A stretch of 9,689 nt of DNA, from positions 1 through 9,689 of the forward strand of contig CALVEE010000174.1 of NCBI GenBank assembly GCA_944326495.1, read 5' to 3'. Under the pieces are notes generated by a model, which saw only the letters and a list, made by a program, of their open reading frames with translations, did not search any database and was not told the DNA's origin. Positions 1 through 5,344 of the stretch are shown here, one piece after another. Position 1 is the first letter of the stretch. The number at the start of each line of letters is the position of its first letter. A program made the translations under genes and the position numbers. The DNA comes from Candidatus Gastranaerophilales bacterium (lineage in GTDB: Bacteria > Cyanobacteriota > Vampirovibrionia > Gastranaerophilales > Gastranaerophilaceae).

Positions 1-1310
1 CCTGCAATATCAATATGCGCCCATTTTACATTATCTGTAACAAATTTTTTCAGGAATACTCCGGCCGTAGAAGCACCGCCCCAGCGGGAGCCGGTATTTT
101 TCATATCTGCAATATCGCTCTTTAAGCTGTCAAAGTATTCGTCCCACATAGGTAACGGCCAGAAACGCTCGCCACTTCTTGCTGCAGTATCTGTAAGTTT
201 CTTGATAAACTCATCATCGTTACCCATAATTCCGGAAGCTTGAGTTCCTAAAGCTACCATGCAGGCGCCTGTAAGAGTTGCCAGATCAATAACTTCATCA
301 ACTCCGAGTTCGCAAGCATAACAGAGCGCATCTGCTAAAGTCAAGCGACCTTCAGCGTCGGTATTATCAACCTCTATTGTTTTTCCGTTCTTTGCCGTTA
401 AAATATCACCGGGTTTGTATGCGCCATTTCCGGGCATGTTTTCACAAGCTGCAATAAGCCCGTGAACTTCAACCTGCGGATGGAATTCTCTTATAATACT
501 CATAACGCCCAGCACGCAAGCTGCAGCAGACATGTCGTCTTTCATAGTAAGCATTGAAGAAGGTGGCTTGATATCCAGCCCGCCGCTATCAAATGTAATA
601 CCTTTTCCGATAATCGCAATTCTCTTTTTCGGATTATCAACCTGATATTTCATGTGAATAAATTTAGGCTCCTGAATACTTCCCCTTGCGACTGCAAGAA
701 AAGCCCCCATGCCCATTTTTTCACACTCTTCTTTATTATAAATTTTTGTATCAAGACCTAAATCACAAGCAATTGCCGCAAGCTCTGCAGGAGTCGCAAA
801 CTGTGCCGGCTCATTTGCAATATTTCTTGCAAATCTCATTGCTTCCGCGATTTTAGCAGCTTTATTTACGATATCGGCATTTGCCTGCACGTAAACTTCC
901 TGCACTTTATTATCTTTCTTTTCAGATTTATATTTGTCAAAAGCATAATCAGCAATAAAAGCGCCTAATGTAAACTGTTCTGAATAATCAAACTCTATTC
1001 CGTCCAGAGAAAACGCAACTTTTTTAGCTTCCATCTGCATAGATTTTTTTATAGCTTTAGCCGCAGCCTCTCTCATTTTATCGGGATTAAATTCCTCTTT
1101 CTTTCCGAGCCCCAGCACAAGCACCTTTCTGTAAACTTCTTTGCCATAAGTCGGAAGCAGGTATGTTTCCCCGAATTTTCCCTTAAAATTATCCTCTTCA
1201 ATAGCGTATTTGTTGGCTAAATCGCTTGCGGTTTTTTCACCTTCAAACATGCTTACAACAAGAATATCGCTCTCAATACTCTTTGCATCTTGAACAACTT
1301 TAATTTCCAT
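1..1310 (-). CDS. pepA: Leucyl aminopeptidase (M17 family), 3' end cut by window edge
   Basis: Cytosolic metallo-aminopeptidase that removes N-terminal residues from peptides, normally a hexamer with two metal ions per active site. Reading from an ATG at 1308-1310 gives 436 complete codons that stay open to the window edge. The M17 signature NTDAEGRL lies at residues 316-323. By alignment with E. coli PepA the metal ligands are K236, D241, D259, D318 and E320, and the catalytic pair is K248 and R322. The last visible residues, WAHIDIA, match the conserved stretch near the family C-terminus, so roughly 45-60 residues are missing. An AAAGGAG ribosome binding site sits upstream of the ATG. The gene diverges from the tRNA-Val promoter and looks like chromosomal core DNA. 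The N-terminal 150 residues form the variable macro-like domain of the family. Confidence 0.96.
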   Translation of the reverse strand, partial: MEIKVVQDAKSIESDILVVSMFEGEKTASDLANKYAIEEDNFKGKFGETYLLPTYGKEVYRKVLVLGLGKKEEFNPDKMREAAAKAIKKSMQMEAKKVAFSLDGIEFDYSEQFTLGAFIADYAFDKYKSEKKDNKVQEVYVQANADIVNKAAKIAEAMRFARNIANEPAQFATPAELAAIACDLGLDTKIYNKEECEKMGMGAFLAVARGSIQEPKFIHMKYQVDNPKKRIAIIGKGITFDSGGLDIKPPSSMLTMKDDMSAAACVLGVMSIIREFHPQVEVHGLIAACENMPGNGAYKPGDILTAKNGKTIEVDNTDAEGRLTLADALCYACELGVDEVIDLATLTGACMVALGTQASGIMGNDDEFIKKLTDTAARSGERFWPLPMWDEYFDSLKSDIADMKNTGSRWGGASTAGVFLKKFVTDNVKWAHIDIA

Positions 1311-1346
1311 AATTCAAAACTCCTTTCTTATTTTAATATTTTATAA

Positions 1347-1374
1347 AATATAAGCCGTCATTAAAATACGTTAA
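1347..1374 (-). promoter_or_regulatory. Possible pepA promoter
   Basis: On the minus strand TTAACG (1369-1374) and TATATT (1347-1352) are 16 bp apart and would start transcription about 30 nt before the pepA ATG. A second minus-strand TATAAT lies at 1379-1384 but has no good -35. The region is so AT-rich that chance matches are likely. Confidence 0.35.
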
Positions 1375-1395
1375 CTGGATTATAAAATAAACTAT

Positions 1396-1424
1396 TTGAC
1401 ATTAAATTATGTTTAAGTTAGTAT
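1396..1424 (+). promoter_or_regulatory. Sigma70-type promoter of the tRNA-Val fragment
   Basis: A perfect -35 TTGACA (1396-1401) is followed after 17 bp by TAGTAT (1419-1424, 4 of 6 matches). Transcription would start near 1431, a few bases before the tRNA 5' end. The promoter is intact although the tRNA behind it is broken. Confidence 0.65.
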
Positions 1425-1436
1425 TAGATGTGTCGA

Positions 1437-1481
1437 GGGCGTTTAGCTCAGTTGGTAGAGCGTCTCCCTTACAAGGAGAGG
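1437..1481 (+). pseudogene. tRNA-Val(UAC), 5' part only
   Basis: Acceptor 5' strand GGGCGTT (1437-1443), D-stem GCTC/GAGC (1446-1449 and 1458-1461) with loop AGTTGGTA, anticodon stem TCTCC/GGAGA (1463-1467 and 1475-1479) and loop CTTACAA with anticodon TAC (1470-1472) are all textbook. After the anticodon stem the match stops. There is no variable loop, T-arm with GTTCRA, or strand able to pair with GGGCGTT, and I found no such 3' half anywhere in the window. The gene is therefore cut about 45 nt in and cannot give a functional tRNA from this locus alone. A break after the anticodon arm at the edge of phage- or plasmid-like DNA suggests an integration or rearrangement junction. Confidence 0.85.
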
Positions 1482-1485
1482 AATT

Positions 1486-1519
1486 TTCAGAGTTTAGTGT
1501 AAACTAATGTGTTTCTGAA
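1486..1519 (+). repeat. Nested inverted repeat joined to the tRNA half
   Basis: An inner hairpin AGTTTA-GTG-TAAACT (1491-1505) lies inside an outer pair TTCAGA (1486-1491) and TCTGAA (1514-1519). It begins 5 nt after the last tRNA-like base and would be transcribed with it. It could be part of a recombination site or simply an RNA fold. It does not resemble a T-arm. Confidence 0.5.
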
Positions 1520-1521
1520 TC

Positions 1522-1557
1522 AACAAATGCAAGGCTTTTTAGGATTTGTTTTTGTTT
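1522..1557 (+). terminator. Weak intrinsic terminator after the tRNA fragment
   Basis: AACAAAT (1522-1528) pairs perfectly with ATTTGTT (1544-1550) around a 15-nt loop and runs into a T-rich tract (1549-1557 and beyond). The stem is AT-rich, so it would be weak. With the promoter at 1396 it would define a transcript of about 125 nt. Confidence 0.35.
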
Positions 1558-1602
1558 TCTTACACTCGTTTATTTTTAATAGTTTAGGCTTACTTTTAAT
1601 TC

Positions 1603-1622
1603 AATTACATAAAATTACATAA
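1603..1622. repeat. Tandem duplication of AATTACATAA
   Basis: Two exact head-to-tail copies of the 10-mer AATTACATAA (1603-1612 and 1613-1622), just downstream of the ATPase gene's stop. It could be a replication slip, a binding site or nothing. Apart from the features listed, nothing else is visible between 1482 and 1633. Confidence 0.6.
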
Positions 1623-1633
1623 TGGAATTTTTG

Positions 1634-2842
1634 TTATTCAACTAACCAATCAATTAAGTTCAATACCTTGATACCGTCGTCATTTGTTCCTACAAACATA
1701 CTATCCAGTGTAAGTATAATCTTTTCAAAGTTATCATTTATAGCTTTTAATGAAGCGAACTCTCTGGTTCTTGTAGATTCTTCCAATAACGTATCACTAA
1801 CTTGCACATATAGTTTCTCATTAAACTTGGTAGCTATGAAATCAACTTCTTTTGTATCAATCTTACCTATAGATATATTATAACCTCTATGCAATAACTC
1901 AAGGTAAACAACATTCTCTATAAGATGTCCTTTATCTTCACCTTTAAAGCCTAGGAAGAAGTTTCTTAAGCCTGTATCTGCCATATAATACTTGCCTTGT
2001 GTTTTAAGGTATTCTTTTCCTTTGATGTCATAGCGACTTGCATTATAAAATACAAAAGCATTCTCTAGTAGCATTATATAATTATCAATTGTGCTTGGTT
2101 TGATACCTTTAGAAACCGTATTCTGTGATACTAATGTATTCTTAATCTTGTTTATTGAGATATTGTTGCCAATGTTATCTGCCAAAAATTTAGTTATTTT
2201 CTTTATTAACGCAGGGTCTCTTACATCAGCCTGTTCTATTATATCTTTGGTTAATACAGTAGAGAATATACCGTCTAAAGTTTGTGTAATCAGTTCTTCA
2301 TTAAAATTAAATAGAACTAACCCCGGCATACCTCCATATTTAAGATAAGCATTGAACTTAGCTTCACGTGGCATATCAACATTATTATAAAACTCCAGAA
2401 ACTCCTTAAATGTCAAAGGTTGCATTTTAATTTCGACATACCTTCCTGATAAGTATGTTGATAGTTGAGAAGATAACATATAAGCATTAGAACCTGTGAT
2501 GTACATATCGGTTCTGGAATCTAATCTCAACGAATTAACAGCCAACTCCCATTTGTCAATCTTCTGTATCTCGTCAAGTAATATGTATAACTTACCTTCT
2601 GTTGAACTTAGCTTATCTTTAATAAAGTCATTAAGTTCTAAATAAGTCATATTACCATACTCTAAATCTTCAAAATTAATTCGGAGTATATTATCTTTAT
2701 TAATCCCAACTGATTCGAGATACTCTACAAATAACATCAATAAACTTGATTTACCACATCTTCTAATCCCAGTTATAACCTTAATTAATTCGTGGTCTTT
2801 AAATGATATTAATTTATTTAGATATGTTGGTCGATTAAACAT
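1634..2842 (-). CDS. ATP-binding protein, AAA_14 plus DUF4143
   Basis: A 402-residue ATPase of the large AAA_14/DUF4143 family, which is widespread in gut bacteria and archaea and has no settled function. The Walker A motif GIRRCGKSS is at residues 25-33, the Walker B motif LLDE at 88-91 and the sensor-like TGSN at 116-119. The family hallmark LSGRYVEIKMQPLTFKEF spans 131-148. The C-terminal DUF4143 part ends in a PD-(D/E)XK-nuclease-like pattern: E309, then EVDF at 332-335 and VQV at 346-348, where active nucleases usually have E-x-K, so cleavage activity is doubtful. The length is normal for the family. The ATG is preceded by GGAGGTG and by a good promoter inside an 11-bp inverted repeat. 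The gene diverges from the methyltransferase gene and ends about 150 bp from the broken tRNA. Such genes often sit alone in accessory DNA. Confidence 0.93.
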   Translation of the reverse strand: MFNRPTYLNKLISFKDHELIKVITGIRRCGKSSLLMLFVEYLESVGINKDNILRINFEDLEYGNMTYLELNDFIKDKLSSTEGKLYILLDEIQKIDKWELAVNSLRLDSRTDMYITGSNAYMLSSQLSTYLSGRYVEIKMQPLTFKEFLEFYNNVDMPREAKFNAYLKYGGMPGLVLFNFNEELITQTLDGIFSTVLTKDIIEQADVRDPALIKKITKFLADNIGNNISINKIKNTLVSQNTVSKGIKPSTIDNYIMLLENAFVFYNASRYDIKGKEYLKTQGKYYMADTGLRNFFLGFKGEDKGHLIENVVYLELLHRGYNISIGKIDTKEVDFIATKFNEKLYVQVSDTLLEESTRTREFASLKAINDNFEKIILTLDSMFVGTNDDGIKVLNLIDWLVE

Positions 2843-2862
2843 GATATTACACCTCCATTTTT

Positions 2863-2891
2863 ACTATAGCAAAAAACTTTGTATTTTTCAA
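2863..2891 (-). promoter_or_regulatory. Promoter of the AAA/DUF4143 ATPase gene
   Basis: On the minus strand TTGAAA (plus-strand 2886-2891) and TATAGT (2863-2868) are separated by exactly 17 bp. The predicted start lies about 15 nt before the ATG, with GGAGGTG between. The -35 sits in the loop of the inverted repeat at 2868-2903. Confidence 0.65.
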
Positions 2892-2903
2892 TAGTTTTTT
2901 GCT
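2868..2903. repeat. Perfect 11-bp inverted repeat over the ATPase promoter
   Basis: AGCAAAAAACT (2868-2878) and AGTTTTTTGCT (2893-2903) are exact reverse complements, 14 bp apart. The left arm fills most of the -10/-35 spacer and touches the last -10 base. The -35 lies between the arms. This is the layout of an operator, although a hairpin acting in RNA from the plus strand cannot be excluded. Confidence 0.6.
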
Positions 2904-2983
2904 CTTAGGGTAACAAACTTGTAACATTTTGTTTTTACTAAGAAATGAGTCTAATTCACATTAGAAATTACATTTTACTATAT

Positions 2984-3559
2984 ATGAGCAATCTTTCTGT
3001 ATATACAAACTTAGGAGCTTCAAATCATTCTCTTGGTATTAGAGAGGAGAATGATTTTTATGCTACAGAACCAAAAGCTGCTGAATTATTGCTTGATGTT
3101 GTACCAGAATTGAATAACATCTGGGAATGTGCTTGTGGTCAAGGGCATTTAGCTAAAGTATTTGGTAATGTTGATAAACTTGGTAAGGCAACGGATTTAA
3201 TTGATAGAGGTTATGGGGCAACTGAAGATTTCTTGCAAAGTAAAGAACCTTATCACAATGGGGATATAGTAACCAATCCTCCGTATAAATATGCTAAAGA
3301 ATTTGTAGAAAAGGCTCTTGAATTGGTTGATGTCGGAAGATATGTTTGTATGTTTTTAAAGGTACTGTTCTTGGAAAGCAGGAGCAGGAAGGAATTGTTT
3401 ATAAAGTTTCCTCCAAAAGTAATATATGTATCAAGTAGTAGAATAAATTGTGCTAAGAATGGGGATTTTGATACCTATACATCTTCAGCTATCGCTTATG
3501 CGTGGTATGTATGGCAAAAAGGATACAATGGAGAATCCGTTATTAAATGGATAAATTAA
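2984..3559 (+). CDS. Phage-type N6-adenine DNA methyltransferase
   Basis: A small class I SAM-dependent methyltransferase (191 residues from this start) that probably methylates adenine N6 in DNA. The N-terminus GASNHS...ENDFYATEP (residues 11-30) is characteristic of a family I know from phages and other mobile elements. Motif I is ECACGQGH (48-55), the next strand is ATDLIDRG (69-76), and the catalytic NPPY is at 98-101, followed by FLKVLFLESRSR (124-135). There is no visible target-recognition domain or partner nuclease, so it is likely an orphan methylase. An in-frame ATG at 2945 would add 13 residues, but family members start shortly before GASNH, so I prefer 2984. Neither start has a clear ribosome binding site. 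Its stop is 1 nt from the stop of the convergent lipoprotein gene. Confidence 0.9.
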   Translation: MSNLSVYTNLGASNHSLGIREENDFYATEPKAAELLLDVVPELNNIWECACGQGHLAKVFGNVDKLGKATDLIDRGYGATEDFLQSKEPYHNGDIVTNPPYKYAKEFVEKALELVDVGRYVCMFLKVLFLESRSRKELFIKFPPKVIYVSSSRINCAKNGDFDTYTSSAIAYAWYVWQKGYNGESVIKWIN

Positions 3560-3560
3560 G

Positions 3561-3794
3561 TTACTTAATCTTTATCGCACTAATGCCAATACCACCGTTA
3601 CCGTTTGTACTTTCAGCCATAAATATTCTATAAGTGCCTTCTTCAGTGGTTACTTTAGTTGTTGTAACGTGGTTTCCATCAGTCATTACAACTTGCAGAG
3701 GTTCTGCTGTTATAAATGCTTTTGCTATTGAACATCCTGTGCAAGTTAGCCCAACGGCTAATCCAATGCACAATCCTATTATAAGTTGTTTCAT
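3561..3794 (-). CDS. Small putative lipoprotein
   Basis: 77 residues. A short basic start (MK), a hydrophobic stretch at about 3-18 and a lipobox-like CTGC give a predicted lipidated Cys21. The -3 position is Cys rather than the usual Leu, so the lipobox is slightly irregular. The mature part is about 57 residues, rich in Thr, Gly and Asn, with no domain I recognise. AAAGGAG stands 5 nt before the ATG. It lies 58 bp downstream of the helix-turn-helix regulator gene on the same strand and is probably co-transcribed. A small lipoprotein beside a phage-type regulator recalls the superinfection-exclusion lipoproteins of temperate phages (for example Ltp of streptococcal phage TP-J34). That function is inference from position and size only. 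Confidence 0.75.
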   Translation of the reverse strand: MKQLIIGLCIGLAVGLTCTGCSIAKAFITAEPLQVVMTDGNHVTTTKVTTEEGTYRIFMAESTNGNGGIGISAIKIK

Positions 3795-3852
3795 ATTATC
3801 TCCTTTGTTATAGGTAAAGTTCCCAGAAATCTTGAAAAATTCTATGAGGGTT

Positions 3853-4158
3853 TTATCTTAAATTGTTACATTCGCTTTCAGAACCCTCTATCGCCCTATT
3901 TGGGACAATTTTTAATTCATACCCATACAGGTCAAGTATTTCCATGATTTCTGATAATTTAAAAGATGCTCTGGAAAATTTATCATACATACTAGATGTA
4001 CTTGAAGACCTTCCCAATTTGTCATGCATTCTGCCAACTAATTCAGGAATACTAATTTCATGCTCTTCCAGAAAACTTCCTAAGAAGGCTCTGACCTTCT
4101 TCTTCATTCTTGCCGGGACTTTATAAGGCGTTTGTTTATTAGTATTTTTTACTGTCAT
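3853..4158 (-). CDS. Small helix-turn-helix transcriptional regulator (phage-type, DUF6471/XRE-like)
   Basis: 101 residues. The stretch from about 34 to 85 (ISIPELVGRMHDK, then MYDKFSRASFKLSEIMEIL and DLYGYELKIV) has the helix pattern and closing strand of small Cro/XRE-like or DUF6471-type DNA-binding domains. The N-terminus is basic. A GTG at 4171-4173 would add five residues, but the predicted transcription start is about 4171, and GGGAG at 4166-4170 is well placed for the ATG at 4156-4158, so I chose the ATG. It is transcribed divergently from the seven-gene operon across 181 bp carrying two palindromes. This is the arrangement of a repressor controlling itself and the opposite operon. 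The family assignment is from pattern only. Confidence 0.72.
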   Translation of the reverse strand: MTVKNTNKQTPYKVPARMKKKVRAFLGSFLEEHEISIPELVGRMHDKLGRSSSTSSMYDKFSRASFKLSEIMEILDLYGYELKIVPNRAIEGSESECNNLR

Positions 4159-4177
4159 ATTTTTATCTCCCACATGT

Positions 4178-4205
4178 ATTATATATTACTTTTGCTATTT
4201 TGCAC
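4178..4205 (-). promoter_or_regulatory. Promoter of the leftward regulator-lipoprotein operon
   Basis: A perfect minus-strand TATAAT (plus-strand 4178-4183) has only a weak -35, GTGCAA, 16 bp upstream (4200-4205). The predicted start near 4171 gives a leader of about 13 nt. The -35 overlaps the small palindrome at 4204-4217. Confidence 0.5.
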
Positions 4206-4217
4206 GTGTTTTCACGT
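4204..4217. promoter_or_regulatory. Palindrome ACGTG-TTTT-CACGT, possible operator
   Basis: Exact 5-bp arms around TTTT, overlapping the -35 region of the leftward promoter. It differs in sequence from the 17-bp palindrome at 4289-4305, so the two may bind different proteins. Confidence 0.4.
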
Positions 4218-4278
4218 TAATTGTAAAGAATTGCTGCAGAATAGATGCACATGGGCTGCGTTGGTCGTGAAAAAGCGT

Positions 4279-4284
4279 TATAAT
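4279..4284 (+). promoter_or_regulatory. -10 element of the rightward operon
   Basis: A perfect TATAAT at 4279-4284 predicts a start near 4291. No acceptable -35 lies 16-18 bp upstream (CTGCGT at 4256-4261) and there is no TGn extension, so the promoter may be weak or need an activator. The start falls inside the 17-bp palindrome. Confidence 0.55.
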
Positions 4285-4288
4285 AGAC

Positions 4289-4305
4289 CTGTAAGCAGCT
4301 TACAG
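4289..4305. promoter_or_regulatory. Perfect 17-bp palindrome, likely operator
   Basis: CTGTAAGC-A-GCTTACAG has 8-bp arms with no mismatch around one central base. It covers the predicted transcription start (about 4291) of the rightward operon. Position and symmetry fit a repressor operator, and the divergent regulator at 3853-4158 is the obvious candidate to bind it. Confidence 0.65.
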
Positions 4306-4339
4306 CAAGTAATACAGTAAACAACAAGGAGCAATTACT

Positions 4340-4636
4340 ATGAAAAATACAAAAGTATTAGTAACAGATATTAATCTTGAAGAACAAGCAGGTATTATCT
4401 TAAGTCTTTCACAAAAAATCGAAGAATTAACTGAACTTAAGAAGGAAAAACTTCAAGAGGTTCGTCAATTAATGGAAGAAAACAATCTAAAAGAACTTCC
4501 AGCAGGCAAGCACACCTTCAAACTATCTGAAATCCTTCGGAATTCACTTGATATGAAGACCATGAAGGCTAAATATGCAGAGTTATACAAGGCTCTCTTG
4601 AAGTCTTCGGTATATACCAAGATGGAGTTGGTGTAA
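4340..4636 (+). CDS. Phage-type coiled-coil protein, unknown function
   Basis: 98 residues, the first gene of the rightward operon, with AAGGAG 8 nt before the ATG. Residues about 12-50 form a charged coiled coil (LEEQAGIILSLSQKIEELTE onward). The C-terminal half holds a short beta-like segment (GKHTFKLSEI) followed by SLDMKTMKAKYAELYKALLK and a closing strand. This order resembles small phage early-region proteins, but I cannot name a family. The stop codon lies inside a perfect hairpin (4633-4652). Lysine- and glutamate-rich and without Cys, it is presumably cytosolic. Confidence 0.75.
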   Translation: MKNTKVLVTDINLEEQAGIILSLSQKIEELTELKKEKLQEVRQLMEENNLKELPAGKHTFKLSEILRNSLDMKTMKAKYAELYKALLKSSVYTKMELV

Positions 4637-4652
4637 GGGCTTTTGCCCTTAC
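4633..4652 (+). repeat. Intercistronic hairpin 1
   Basis: GTAAGGGC and GCCCTTAC form a perfect 8-bp stem with a TTTT loop. The stem includes the stop codon of the upstream gene. No T-tract follows, so it is not a standard terminator. Similar hairpins lie at 5272-5303, 5952-5973 and 6561-6580. Confidence 0.7.
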
Positions 4653-4664
4653 CCTCTCTGGAGG
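4653..4664 (+). promoter_or_regulatory. Ribosome binding site in a short hairpin
   Basis: CCTC (4653-4656) can pair with GAGG (4661-4664) around TCTG, covering the Shine-Dalgarno GGAGGA of the next gene (ATG at 4672, 7 nt away). It abuts hairpin 1. The stem is only 4 bp. Confidence 0.4.
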
Positions 4665-4671
4665 AACAAAA

Positions 4672-4848
4672 ATGAAATGCAGTTTTGAAAAAGAAAATAT
4701 TAGCAGTAACCAAGAAGAAATGGAATCTCAATATATAATTTGTAAACATTGTGAATGGTTCTATAACTGCGATGTAGCATTTGATTTAAATGAAAAATTA
4801 AAAGAATTGATTGAAGAAAGCGAAGGTGAACAAAATGATAACTTATAA
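4672..4848 (+). CDS. Small Cys-motif protein, unknown function
   Basis: 58 residues. The start is fixed by GGAGG 7 nt upstream. Cys3 is followed by CKHC at 24-27 and Cys33, inside IICKHCEWFYNC. Four cysteines with one CxxC could hold a metal ion, but no complete known zinc-finger signature is visible. The C-terminal third is acidic and likely helical (LNEKLKELIEESEGEQ). It overlaps the start of the next gene by 14 nt in another frame, so the two are probably translationally coupled. Codon and base use match its neighbours. No function is assigned. Confidence 0.7.
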   Translation: MKCSFEKENISSNQEEMESQYIICKHCEWFYNCDVAFDLNEKLKELIEESEGEQNDNL

Positions 4849-5272
4849 TACAGCAGAACAAGTTTACAGCAGAAACCATGGGTCAGAAAGATTATTCAAA
4901 AGACCATACTGTCAAACTCTTAACTATACGGAAGGTATTTATGATTTTCAAAAATCAATGAATGCTTTTTGGGTGGTAGATAATATGGTTTCCTATATGC
5001 CCCAAATATTGAAAGCATATGAACAAAATGAATATGAATTCTTTGTGATTGAAATATGTGTAAATAAAGAAAACAAAGGACATATGGAAGTATTCACTGA
5101 AGGTTATATCGGAAATGATTATAACGACCATATAGAAATTCTAAAACAGGAAATCGAATATATTGATTTACCACTAAAAGATGATGATGAAATAACCACA
5201 TATAAGTTTTTCTTATCGCTATCGGCACTAGAACACTTAAGATTTACGTTCTACTTGCCATCGGAATATTAA
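4835..5272 (+). CDS. DUF6876-like protein
   Basis: 145 residues from an ATG at 4835 with AAGGTG in front. An upstream TTG at 4811 in the same frame is a less likely start. The protein resembles DUF6876, a family of small proteins of unknown function found in phages, plasmids and genomic islands. The features I recognise are the TEGIYDF segment near residue 31, the AFWVVDNMVSYMPQI stretch (about 43-57) where relatives have AYWLLD, then alternating strands (EFFVIEICV, HMEVFTEGYIGND) and a C-terminal EITTYKFFLS. The aromatic and acidic composition indicates a soluble globular protein. The family match is from memory of the pattern. Its stop lies in the next intercistronic hairpin. Confidence 0.75.
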   Translation: MITYNTAEQVYSRNHGSERLFKRPYCQTLNYTEGIYDFQKSMNAFWVVDNMVSYMPQILKAYEQNEYEFFVIEICVNKENKGHMEVFTEGYIGNDYNDHIEILKQEIEYIDLPLKDDDEITTYKFFLSLSALEHLRFTFYLPSEY

Positions 5273-5303
5273 GGGGATTCATTCCCCTACCCCCTCCGGG
5301 GTA
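5272..5303 (+). repeat. Intercistronic double hairpin 2
   Basis: AGGGGA (5272-5277) pairs with TCCCCT (5283-5288), and the adjoining TACCCC (5288-5293) pairs with GGGGTA (5298-5303). The two share base 5288, so they compete at one base. The first stem starts in the stop codon of the upstream gene. No T-tract follows. Confidence 0.65.
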
Positions 5304-5344
5304 AACATAGTTATTACAAAAATAAAATGAAAGGAAATAATATT

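Noticed and set aside
1496..1501. AGTGTA shared by the dyad next to the tRNA fragment and the centre of the candidate crossover site
   Set aside because: Only six bases match and the dyad symmetry is offset by one base. Probably chance, so I do not claim an attachment-site pair.
2091..2348. Plus-strand open frame opposite the ATPase gene, and similar antisense frames over other genes
   Set aside because: They lie wholly inside well-supported genes on the other strand, with no ribosome binding sites or recognisable domains.
3846..3888. GAGGGTT/AACCCTC inverted repeat at the 3' end of the regulator gene
   Set aside because: The loop is 29 nt, it is partly coding, and no T-tract follows in either direction, so it does not support a terminator or operator.
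4322..4332. ACAAGGAG shared with the anticodon arm of the tRNA fragment
   Set aside because: It is explained by the ribosome binding site of the 4340 gene and is too short for an attachment core.
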